Source: G963665085 sp963665085 (GTDB taxonomy: Bacteria; Bacteroidota; Bacteroidia; Bacteroidales; JAAAOM01). From it: a stretch of DNA of 64,000 nucleotides. Both the position numbers and the translations under genes were made by a program. Positions 26,580-34,245 of this stretch are shown piece after piece; the stretch's first letter is position 1, and every line of letters begins with the position of its first letter. Under the pieces are notes generated by a model. The model did no database searches. It was not told where the DNA came from and saw only the letters and a program-made list of their open reading frames with translations. Where the stretch lies: positions 2,294,001-2,358,000 of the forward strand of contig CAXXXS010000001.1 in the NCBI GenBank assembly GCA_963665085.2, in the 5' to 3' direction.

Positions 26580-27683
26580 TTATTCGTTATCCTGAGTTTT
26601 CTCCTCAGTCTCGTTATTAATTAATTTTTTCTTTTTGATATTAGTAGCAACAGCATGTACAGCCATTCCTGCAACAGTAGCGGCACCTAAAGCAACGCCT
26701 ACTTTATCTGCCGTACTCTCTATTCCAAAACCAGGAAAAGTAGTAAGGTGCTGATAAAATGGTCCGTTGTCCCAGAAATTTGCCTCAGAACAGCCAATAC
26801 AAGGGTGGCCTGATTGGATTGGATAACTAACCCCATTGTTCCATTTTATAACTCCACAGGAGTTGTATGTATTAGGTCCCCTGCAACCCATTTTATATAA
26901 ACAATATCCTTTTCTTGCATTTTCATCATCCCATGCTTCAACAAATAAACCGGCATCATAATTAGGACGGCGATAACATGTGTCATGAACCCGATTGGAA
27001 TAAAATGCTTTTGGCCTGCCAAGACTATCCAGTTGAGGAATACGGTCGAAAGCAAGTAAATGCACAATAACACCCGCCATTACTTCCGCAATGGGAGGGC
27101 AGCCTTGTACGTTAACAACCGGTTTTCCTCCTGCTATCTTATGGATTGGTTTTGCTCCAGTAGGATTTGGTTTTGCAGCTTGTACACAACCTGATGATGC
27201 GCAGTTTCCCCAGGCAATAATTGCTTTCGCATCTTTTGCTGCTTCCTGAAAGATATCGTATGCAGTCTTTCCTCCAATACAACAGTAGATACCATCTTCT
27301 TCCATTGGTACTGAACCCTCTATTACAAGAAGGTATTCCCCTTTGTGATTTTTCATCGTGTTATGCAGGGATTCTTCTGCCTGGTGTCCGGCTGCTGCCA
27401 TTAGTGTCTCAGAATAATCAAGCGAAATTTTGTCCAGGATAATATCTGCCACTAGTGGGTGTGATGAGCGAATAAACGATTCACTACAACACGTGCATTC
27501 CTGGAAATGCAGCCAAATTACAGGCAGACGGGGTTTCGAGTCAAGTGCATTTACTATCTGACCAACAGCTGAATACTCCAATCCTAAAGCTGCCCCGATA
27601 AAACTACAGAATTTTAGAAAGTCACGCCTGGAAGCGCCTTTGGATTCCAGTTCTTTGTAAAAAGACAGTTGAGTATCTTTCAT
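26580..27683 (-). CDS. hyaA: NiFe hydrogenase small subunit, oxygen-tolerant type
   Basis: The 367-residue precursor has a twin-arginine signal (SRRDFLKFC, Arg19-Arg20). The proximal cluster region has six cysteines: Cys63, Cys65 and Cys66 in ECTCCSES, Cys161 and Cys166 in GNCASSGC, and Cys195 in GCPP. Standard enzymes have glycine at the positions of Cys65 and Cys166, so this fits the [4Fe-3S] cluster of oxygen-tolerant group 1d enzymes such as E. coli HyaA. His233, Cys236, Cys261 and Cys267 fit the distal cluster, and Cys276, Cys295 and Cys298 the medial one. A C-terminal helix (about 327-348) anchors it. Confidence 0.95.
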   Translation of the reverse strand: MKDTQLSFYKELESKGASRRDFLKFCSFIGAALGLEYSAVGQIVNALDSKPRLPVIWLHFQECTCCSESFIRSSHPLVADIILDKISLDYSETLMAAAGHQAEESLHNTMKNHKGEYLLVIEGSVPMEEDGIYCCIGGKTAYDIFQEAAKDAKAIIAWGNCASSGCVQAAKPNPTGAKPIHKIAGGKPVVNVQGCPPIAEVMAGVIVHLLAFDRIPQLDSLGRPKAFYSNRVHDTCYRRPNYDAGLFVEAWDDENARKGYCLYKMGCRGPNTYNSCGVIKWNNGVSYPIQSGHPCIGCSEANFWDNGPFYQHLTTFPGFGIESTADKVGVALGAATVAGMAVHAVATNIKKKKLINNETEEKTQDNE

Positions 27684-27717
27684 ATTTCGTCCTTTTAATT
27701 TTTATTGAACTGTATTT

Positions 27718-27733
27718 GCCAAATAAGATGCCA
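27718..27733 (-). promoter_or_regulatory. Sigma-54-like promoter before hyaA
   Basis: Read leftward the site is TGGCATCTTATTTGGC. The -24 part TGGCA is perfect and TTG falls at the right place, but the -12 C is replaced by G. A leader of about 24 nt would follow. The neighbouring sigma-54 activator gene supports it. The paired sites of the permease units are absent here. Confidence 0.45.
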
Positions 27734-27844
27734 CGAAGTAATTAATATATCTGTTTTGTTTTGTAGGGTGTTGTTTAATAGTTGTTTATGGAGATTTAAA
27801 AAAATAAGTATCGCTATAAAACTATCGGAAATTCGTAGAATTAA

Positions 27845-27860
27845 TTGCGGTTTTTCGCAA
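27845..27860. promoter_or_regulatory. Dyad TTGCG-N6-CGCAA between the activator gene and hyaA
   Basis: A perfect 5-bp-arm palindrome lies about 133 bp upstream of the hyaA -12 element and just after the activator's stop codon. It could be the activator's binding site or a weak hairpin after the activator gene; nothing in sequence decides this. Confidence 0.35.
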
Positions 27861-27871
27861 CATTGTATGGA

Positions 27872-28849
27872 TTAACACATGGCATTCTCTTCTTGTAATT
27901 TTCTATATCTGTCCCTAAAGGTTGAAAGGCTTAGTCCTAAAATCCGTGCCGCTTCAGACTGATTTCCATTGGATGATAAAAGAGCCTGGTTAAACATTTT
28001 TTTTTCAACACAAGTAAGTATTTCTTTATAAGATTTTCTTTTATGCTGAAAGCAGAAATCGCATGTAGAGGTATCGCCTCCCTGATATGCCGGATTTCTA
28101 ATTTCTGCCGGAATATGTTCCATGTGTACAGTGTCTTTTGCAACAAAGCAGAACCTTTGAGTAATGTTTCTTAGTTCTCTTATGTTTCCAGGCCAATCAT
28201 ATTCTGTTAAGCTGTCTATAGCTTCGTTCGATAAAACTATTTTGCGCTGGGGGGCAAATTTTTTGAAAAAATGTTCAATTAAAATAGGAATATCATCTTT
28301 ACGCTGACGCAATGGAGGTATATTTATTGGAAATACATTAATCCGGTAATAAAGGTCGGCCCTAAATAACTTTTTCTCAACCTGGGCTTTTAAGTTTACT
28401 TTTGATGCAGCAATTAATCTTGTGTTAACAGGAATGGATTTTAATCCACCTATCTTTAATATTTCATTGGATTCTAATACCCTAAGAAGTTTAGTTTGGA
28501 TGTTTACAGGAACATCGTCGATGTCATCAAGAAATATACTCCCCCCGTTTGCAACTTCGAATAAACCTTTTTTAGAGTTTACAGCACTTGTAAAAGCGCC
28601 TTTTTCATAGCCAAAAAGTTCACTTGCTATTAAATCAGGAGGAACAGACATTAAACCTAATTTAACGATGGGGTTTTCACAACGCATGCTTTTTCTGTGC
28701 ACATATTCTGCGAAAAGTTCTTTTCCTGTTCCTGTTTCGCCTATTAAAAGAACAGAAAAATCGGAACGTGCTACTTTACCTGCCAGTTCCAGAATCTCGC
28801 GCATGCCTTCATTCTGGGTAATAATGGAAAATGAATGTTTTTCTTTCAT
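27872..28849 (-). CDS. Sigma-54-dependent activator without a sensor domain
   Basis: The 325-residue protein begins almost directly with the AAA+ domain: Walker A GETGTGKE at 37-44, the sigma-54 contact loop GAFTSA at 84-89, and Walker B SIFLDDID at 104-111. A Fis-type helix-turn-helix ends the protein (NGNQSEAARILGLSLSTFRD). There is no receiver, PAS or GAF domain. The linker between the two domains has a CDFC pair within STCDFCFQHKRK, a possible metal or redox switch. It lies between hypE and hyaA, so the hydrogenase operon is the likely target; control of the permease units is also possible. Confidence 0.9.
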   Translation of the reverse strand: MKEKHSFSIITQNEGMREILELAGKVARSDFSVLLIGETGTGKELFAEYVHRKSMRCENPIVKLGLMSVPPDLIASELFGYEKGAFTSAVNSKKGLFEVANGGSIFLDDIDDVPVNIQTKLLRVLESNEILKIGGLKSIPVNTRLIAASKVNLKAQVEKKLFRADLYYRINVFPINIPPLRQRKDDIPILIEHFFKKFAPQRKIVLSNEAIDSLTEYDWPGNIRELRNITQRFCFVAKDTVHMEHIPAEIRNPAYQGGDTSTCDFCFQHKRKSYKEILTCVEKKMFNQALLSSNGNQSEAARILGLSLSTFRDRYRKLQEENAMC

Positions 28850-28894
28850 TTAACCTATTTTTATGTTAGATATCTTCAGGTATAGTCGTTCAAT

Positions 28895-29926
28895 TCAACA
28901 AATTCTCGGTAGCTGTTCTCCTGAAATCATATCAATTATCCGATGACTTGCTATGGTTGTTTGCAGCTTAACCAAGGGGCGTCCATTTTTTACTTCTCCT
29001 ATTATAGCTGCATTTTTCCCTTGTGGATGGTTTTTTAAAGATGAAACAACTTTTTCTGCATCTTTAGGTTCAACAAAAAAGAGCATCTTCCCTTCGTTTG
29101 CTATATATAAAGGATCCAGGCCAAGTATTTCACATGCTCCACGAACTTCTTCATGAATAGGGAGTTCATTCTCCCAAATTACAAATTCTTTATTTGCGGC
29201 ACTTGCAATTTCATTTAAAGCAGATGCTAATCCACCACGAGTAGGATCGCGCATCATTTTAATATTTTTTGTGATGTTGTATACATTTAACAGTAAGTCG
29301 TTCAGAGGGGCAGTATCGCTCTTTATGCTTGTCTCAAATGCAATGCCTTCACGTGAAGACATGATAGCTACACCATGATCAGCCAGTGTGCCACTAAGAA
29401 TAATTTTGTCTCCTTCTTTTAAATTTTGTGCGTTAATATGCAATCCGGGTAAGATTTCTCCAATTCCAGAGGTGTTGATAAATATCTGGTCACCTTTCCC
29501 TTTTTCGACAACTTTTGTGTCTCCGGTAACAATTTTCACCCCGGCTTTTTCAGCACTTTTTGAAATGGATTGGATGACCTTTTTTAAAATGTCTATTTCC
29601 AACCCTTCTTCGAGAATAAGTGCCAGTGAAATAAATTTTGGTTTAGCTCCACAACATGTCAGGTCGTTTACTGTTCCATTTACAGCAAGATCGCCAATAT
29701 CCCCTCCCGGGAAAAACAGTGGGTTAACAACAAATGAATCTGTACAGAAGGCTAATGGGCCGTTTAGGTTGATTATCGCACCATCGTGCATTTGGTTCAG
29801 CCATTCGTTATTAAACTCACGGATAATAATATCATTGATAAGTTTGTTTGATAGCTTACTTCCCCCGCCATGAGCGAGTTTTATTTTGTTGTTTTCCTGT
29901 ATAGGTATCGGGCAATTAACTTGCAT
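28895..29926 (-). CDS. hypE: Hydrogenase maturation protein HypE
   Basis: The 343-residue protein has the AIR-synthase-like fold sequence seen in HypE, including GDTKVVEKGKGD and MRDPTRGGLASALNEI. It ends in LPRIC, whose C-terminal Cys343 takes the carbamoyl group and is dehydrated to the thiocyanate that becomes cyanide on the iron. HypF, which supplies the carbamoyl group, is not in the window. The gene follows hypD by only 4 bp and precedes the activator gene by 45 bp. Confidence 0.94.
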   Translation of the reverse strand: MQVNCPIPIQENNKIKLAHGGGSKLSNKLINDIIIREFNNEWLNQMHDGAIINLNGPLAFCTDSFVVNPLFFPGGDIGDLAVNGTVNDLTCCGAKPKFISLALILEEGLEIDILKKVIQSISKSAEKAGVKIVTGDTKVVEKGKGDQIFINTSGIGEILPGLHINAQNLKEGDKIILSGTLADHGVAIMSSREGIAFETSIKSDTAPLNDLLLNVYNITKNIKMMRDPTRGGLASALNEIASAANKEFVIWENELPIHEEVRGACEILGLDPLYIANEGKMLFFVEPKDAEKVVSSLKNHPQGKNAAIIGEVKNGRPLVKLQTTIASHRIIDMISGEQLPRIC

Positions 29927-29930
29927 AAAA

Positions 29931-31013
29931 TTAATTTTTAAACCTGTAATAAGCAGAACAAGCCCCTTCGTCAGAAACCATTGGAGCGCCTAATGGGTTT
30001 TCTGGTGTACATTGTTTTCCAAAAACAGGACATTCATTGGGTTTTAGTCTTCCCTGTAGAATCTCGCCTGCAATACAGAGATTTTTAGTTGAATGATGAT
30101 TGTTTAATAAATGGAAACGATGTTCTGTATCATATTTTTTGTATTTTTCATTAACAATTAAGCCGCTATTGGGAATTATTCCTATTCCTCTCCATTCCTG
30201 GTCAGAAATATCAAAAACCTGATTAATTGAGTTTTGAGCAGATATATTGCCAAGTTTGTTGACAGAACGTTTGTATTCGTTTGTTAATTCATATGTATTG
30301 TTTCTAATTTGTTTTGCTACAGCATAAATACCATAGAGGATATCTGCAGGTTCGAATCCTGTTACCGAAATAGGGATTTTGAAGTTTTTTGCGATAGGAA
30401 GATAATCGTTATATCCGGTAACTGTGCATACATGACCAGCTGCCAGAAATCCATCGATATTATTGTCTGGAGATGAAAGAATAAAGTTAATTGCTGGAGG
30501 TACTAAAACTTGTGAGCATAAAATGCTGAAATTTTCAAGGTTTCTTTTTTCTGCTTCAATAACAGAAAGAGCATTTATTGGAGCAGTAGTTTCGAAACCA
30601 ATAGCAAAAAAAATGACTTGCTTTGATGGATTTTTCATTGCAATTTTGATGCTATCTAACGGAGAATAGACCATTCGGATATCTGCTCCATCTGCTTTTG
30701 CTGTTAATAAATCTATTGAGCTGCCTGGTACACGTAACATATCTCCGAATGATACAACGATGTTGTCTGGTGAACGGGACAGTTCTATAGCTTTATCAAT
30801 TTTATTCGCTGGTGTTACACATACCGGACAACCAGGGCCGTGAATAAGATTGATTTGTTTAGGAAGCATGGATGTGAGGTTATATTTCATGATAGCATGT
30901 GTTTGGCCACCACATATCTCCATAATATTGCATGCAGGGACATTAAGTGCTTTTATTTTGTTTGCGATAGTATTAACCAGTTCAGCATCGCGATATTCAT
31001 CAACATGCTTCAT
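29931..31013 (-). CDS. hypD: Hydrogenase maturation protein HypD
   Basis: The 360-residue protein shows the HypD marks: Cys34 in EICGGQTHAI, Cys62 and Cys65 in HGPGCPVCVTP, GFETTAP, and C-terminal cysteines around NECPVFGKQC. HypD holds the Fe(CN)2CO unit with HypC while it is assembled and carries a [4Fe-4S] cluster. It lies 8 bp after hypC and 4 bp before hypE, as in most hyp operons. Confidence 0.95.
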   Translation of the reverse strand: MKHVDEYRDAELVNTIANKIKALNVPACNIMEICGGQTHAIMKYNLTSMLPKQINLIHGPGCPVCVTPANKIDKAIELSRSPDNIVVSFGDMLRVPGSSIDLLTAKADGADIRMVYSPLDSIKIAMKNPSKQVIFFAIGFETTAPINALSVIEAEKRNLENFSILCSQVLVPPAINFILSSPDNNIDGFLAAGHVCTVTGYNDYLPIAKNFKIPISVTGFEPADILYGIYAVAKQIRNNTYELTNEYKRSVNKLGNISAQNSINQVFDISDQEWRGIGIIPNSGLIVNEKYKKYDTEHRFHLLNNHHSTKNLCIAGEILQGRLKPNECPVFGKQCTPENPLGAPMVSDEGACSAYYRFKN

Positions 31014-31021
31014 ATAGTAAA

Positions 31022-31273
31022 TTATTTAAGGTCTTCGTCTTCCAATGATTCAGCCCATTGGCGAAATGTTTCAAGTGTTAATCTGGCTTCTTCCGGATCA
31101 ACTATAGTAAGTGCTGTTCCAGCATGGGCTAAGACATAATCATTAATTTTTACTTCTGGTAACCACTCAATACAAATATCTTTTATAACACCACTGAAAC
31201 TTACTTTGGCTATACGCAGAGCAGGAGGATTCTCAATGATCTCTGTGATCTTTCCTGGGATTGCTAAACACAT
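31022..31273 (-). CDS. hypC: Hydrogenase maturation chaperone HypC
   Basis: The 83-residue protein starts MCLAIPGKI; Cys2 is the residue that binds iron and the large-subunit precursor. Length and the central YVLAHAGTAL phrase fit HypC/HybG. It heads the hypCDE run, with the activator gene and hyaABCD downstream on the same strand. Confidence 0.94.
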   Translation of the reverse strand: MCLAIPGKITEIIENPPALRIAKVSFSGVIKDICIEWLPEVKINDYVLAHAGTALTIVDPEEARLTLETFRQWAESLEDEDLK

Positions 31274-31285
31274 AAGATGAAGTAA

Positions 31286-31304
31286 TTAGTTAAGTTTTAA
31301 CTAA
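31286..31304. promoter_or_regulatory. Palindrome just upstream of hypC
   Basis: TTAGTTAA-GTT-TTAACTAA is a perfect 8-bp-arm dyad centred about 22 bp before the hypC start. It may be an operator or a leader hairpin. I saw no second copy at hyaA. Confidence 0.35.
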
Positions 31305-31506
31305 AGTTATTAAAAAAAAACTAATAATTATGGGTTTGTTATTTTTAATGAAAATAAATAACAATAGACTTTAAAAAGCTGATGTATAGTGTTTTTGTAT
31401 GTTCTTATCTGCTTTGATTATAGTTAGTACGAGTATTACAAGAGGATATTACCAGAAATCCGCAGGTAGAATTTATAAGCCGCTGAGTGCGCTGAGGTTT
31501 CGCAGA

Positions 31507-31531
31507 GAAAACTTCACCCAAATGGGTGAAG
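31507..31531 (-). terminator. Hairpin terminator after the 41953-31634 permease unit
   Basis: Read leftward: CTTCACCC, loop ATTT, GGGTGAAG, then TTTTC. The arms are perfect. It lies about 100 bp after the stop of the last permease in the unit. Confidence 0.5.
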
Positions 31532-31633
31532 GAAAATTAACTTTATTGAGCTCGTCTTTTGTGCTCGGTTCGTGCTTATAGGCATGATTAACGTTTTTAT
31601 AAAAATTAAGGTATTAATTAAAGAGATTACATA

Positions 31634-34021
31634 TTATTCATACTTTAACGCTTCCACTGGATTTTTTGTAGCAGCTTTTATGCTATTCCAACTTATTGTT
31701 AGCAGGGCAATGGTAAATGCAACTACACCTGCAAAAGCAAAAATCCACCAACTGATTTCAGTTTTGTAAGCAAAGTTTTTAAGCCATTGTGTCATTGTAA
31801 GCCAGGCGGCAGGGCAGGCAATAATAAAAGCAAAACCGACCCATTTTAAAAAATCTTTATTTAGCATGGTTAGCAGTTCTTTAACTTTTGCACCATTCAC
31901 CTTTCTAATACCAATTTCTTTGGTGCGTTTTTGCATGGAGAGAATAGTTAATGATAACAATCCCATGCAGGCAATAAGAATAGCAATGGCCGCAAAAGTA
32001 TTTAGACTTGCTGTAAGGTTATTTTCCGATTTGTACATAGTGTTTAGTTGATCGGTAACATAGCTAAATTCTAATGGATAATCCGGCACAAATTTTTTCC
32101 AGATTTTTTCAATATTGTCCAACACATCGGTTACCTGGGGATTGATTCTAACGATAATCTCATTGAAGTAAATAGGATTAATACTAAAACACATCGGTTT
32201 TATTTCGCTATGTAACGATTTAAAATTAAAATCTTCAACAATTCCTACAATTGGGCCTTCTCCATATCCCTTGAATGTTTTCCCGATAGGATCGGTTAGT
32301 CCCATTTTTTCAATTGCCTTTTGATTAAGAATATAGGAGCATTTTTGCCCATTGTCATAATCCATTATATCGCCAGGAAATTCCTTTGAGAAACTACGTC
32401 CCTGAACAATATCTAGATCCAGTGTTTCAAAATAATCAAAGAAGACAGCATTCCATTGCATTGGGACAAGCAGATCTTCGGGTTTTCCGTCCCAGTCGAA
32501 GTTATCTGTTGAAGTTTGGATGTTGGTAGGAGAAGAAAAAGCAAGGCTCACATTTTCTATGCCTGTTTGTTTTTTTAGTTCATCTGCAAAAACATCCATA
32601 TTTTCGTTGTAAATACCATCTCCAAGATGCATGTTTAAAGGAATTGTAATTAATTCATCTTTAGCAAAACCAGGATCGTGTTTTTCAAGAAATTGAAGTT
32701 GTTTGTAAAATAACAGGGTAACAGCTATCAAAATAATGCTTAAGGCAAACTGGCCTGTCACCAACATATTAATAAATTTAGACTGACCAATTATTGCATG
32801 TCTGTTTAGATTAAAGATTTGTGCTGTTTTTTGCGAAGAGATAAGAAAAGAAGGAACTATTGAAATAAGAACAGCAAAGAAGGATAAAAGCAAAAACAAG
32901 AAGATTATCAATCTGAAGTTAAAACCTGAGATAGTAGGTAAGAAGGTAAATTTCGATGTGAGTAAATTGTTATAGAAATAAAAACACCCCAGAGCAATTA
33001 ATGTGCTTATGACAAAATAGGAAAGAATTTCTTTGATATGTTCGCGAAATATTATCGTTTTTGAAGCCCCACAGAATTTTTTTACGCCGGTATTTAAAAT
33101 GCGTTGGGCAGATGTGCCGATGTATAACAAAAGAAAATTAGCCCCGGACATAATTAAAATTAAAATTGCTACAGCAGCCAGAAAATATAAATAACTCTTA
33201 TTGGCTTGAGGAGTAGATTCCCAGCCTATCTGTTTTTCTGTATGAAAAGATTTGAGCGGTTGTAAAAGAAGTTTCTCTGGCTCTTCTTTTACATAGGCGA
33301 ATTGAAAATCCTCAATCTTTTTTGATACTTCATCGATATATGCATTTTTATCAAGTAATACAAACGTATTGATGTCAGTAGGATATTGCCAACTGGGTTC
33401 AATCCATACTTGTGTTAAGTGCGAAATTACTTCCAAAGGTAAAATGATATCACCTTCAAAATTTGAGTTTTTTGGAAAGTCTTTGTAAACAGCAGAAACG
33501 TTAAAGATTCTGTCTTCTCCTATTTTTATCTGATTTCCAAGAATATCTTTGTTGCCAAAATATTTTAATGCAGCTTTTTCTGAAAGAGCAATAGAATTTG
33601 GCGAACCTAAACAATTTTTAACATCACCTTTTACCAACGGGAATGAAAACAAGTTAAAAAAATCAGGATCAACAAAGATTATTTTTTTTTCGTTGTACAT
33701 ATTATCTCCTGCGGTTAATGCCAGGTAACCATAGAAAAAACTTGTGCGAACAGAATTTTCTATTTCGGGGATTTCATTTTTTAATGTCTGGGCTAATGGA
33801 CCATAACTATAATTACCAGATAATTCATTGTTGCTGTTTTTATAAAGAATCCTGAAAATACGATTAGAATTTTCATGTCGCATATCGTAATTAAACTCCT
33901 GGTATACATAACCAGCAATAATTATTGTAGCAGTAATCCCCAAAGCCATTGATGTTATGTTGATGAGGTTAAGTCTTTTATTTTTTCTAAAAGAACGAGA
34001 GATTAATTTTATTGCATTCAT
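31634..34021 (-). CDS. Double FtsX/MacB-type ABC permease (795 aa), last of its unit
   Basis: The first periplasmic domain begins FRILYKNSNNELSGNYSYGP. The first loop is TGVKKFCGASKTIIF, with an unusual cysteine. The second is KEIGIRKVNGAKVKELL. The tail departs from the others: SWNSIKAATKNPVEALKYE in place of SWQSWKAA..ALRYE. The second periplasmic domain has PTNIQTSTDNFDWDGKPEDL. It follows the divergent permease at 34246 across a 224-bp gap that contains a cassette scar, and ends the unit before the hydrogenase locus. Confidence 0.9.
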   Translation of the reverse strand: MNAIKLISRSFRKNKRLNLINITSMALGITATIIIAGYVYQEFNYDMRHENSNRIFRILYKNSNNELSGNYSYGPLAQTLKNEIPEIENSVRTSFFYGYLALTAGDNMYNEKKIIFVDPDFFNLFSFPLVKGDVKNCLGSPNSIALSEKAALKYFGNKDILGNQIKIGEDRIFNVSAVYKDFPKNSNFEGDIILPLEVISHLTQVWIEPSWQYPTDINTFVLLDKNAYIDEVSKKIEDFQFAYVKEEPEKLLLQPLKSFHTEKQIGWESTPQANKSYLYFLAAVAILILIMSGANFLLLYIGTSAQRILNTGVKKFCGASKTIIFREHIKEILSYFVISTLIALGCFYFYNNLLTSKFTFLPTISGFNFRLIIFLFLLLSFFAVLISIVPSFLISSQKTAQIFNLNRHAIIGQSKFINMLVTGQFALSIILIAVTLLFYKQLQFLEKHDPGFAKDELITIPLNMHLGDGIYNENMDVFADELKKQTGIENVSLAFSSPTNIQTSTDNFDWDGKPEDLLVPMQWNAVFFDYFETLDLDIVQGRSFSKEFPGDIMDYDNGQKCSYILNQKAIEKMGLTDPIGKTFKGYGEGPIVGIVEDFNFKSLHSEIKPMCFSINPIYFNEIIVRINPQVTDVLDNIEKIWKKFVPDYPLEFSYVTDQLNTMYKSENNLTASLNTFAAIAILIACMGLLSLTILSMQKRTKEIGIRKVNGAKVKELLTMLNKDFLKWVGFAFIIACPAAWLTMTQWLKNFAYKTEISWWIFAFAGVVAFTIALLTISWNSIKAATKNPVEALKYE

Positions 34022-34055
34022 TTTTTTTTGTGTTTGTAGTTAATTTCTTATATCT

Positions 34056-34245
34056 CTTTAAGTCCTCCTATCAGGAGGATTTAGGAGGTCACTGTTATTA
34101 TTTTTTTGTCTCATTTTATCAACTCATTGTCTGGAATTTTGATTTGTTTGATTTCATGATGGTCTATGATATTTTTTATTCGTTGTCATATCTTATTTAT
34201 TATAATTCATAGTTTTCATTAAATCAGCATAATCATATTTCAAGA
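34056..34245. repeat. Cassette scar between two permeases
   Basis: Read leftward from the stop at 34246: repeat R (34208-34250, AGTTTTCATTAAATCAGCAT inside), then repeat L (34128-34170, containing CTGGAATTTTGATTTGTTTG), then a CTCCTAAATCC-type palindromic repeat at 34056-34092. In the intact cassette at 46956-47512 a GxxExxY gene lies between R and L; here it is missing. Confidence 0.65.

Larger units (their letters stand above)
31274..31633. other. Gap between hypC and the permease at 31634
   Basis: These 360 bp hold the hypC control region, a dispersed-repeat-like string near 31480 (GCCGCTGAGTGCGCTGAGG followed by TTTCGCAGAG) and a terminator-like hairpin near 31520. A plus-strand frame at 31399 shows no family features and I do not call it a gene. 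Confidence 0.5.

Noticed and set aside
31399..31581. Plus-strand frame of 60 codons after hypC
   Set aside because: It runs through a dispersed-repeat-like element and a hairpin, with no recognisable protein features.
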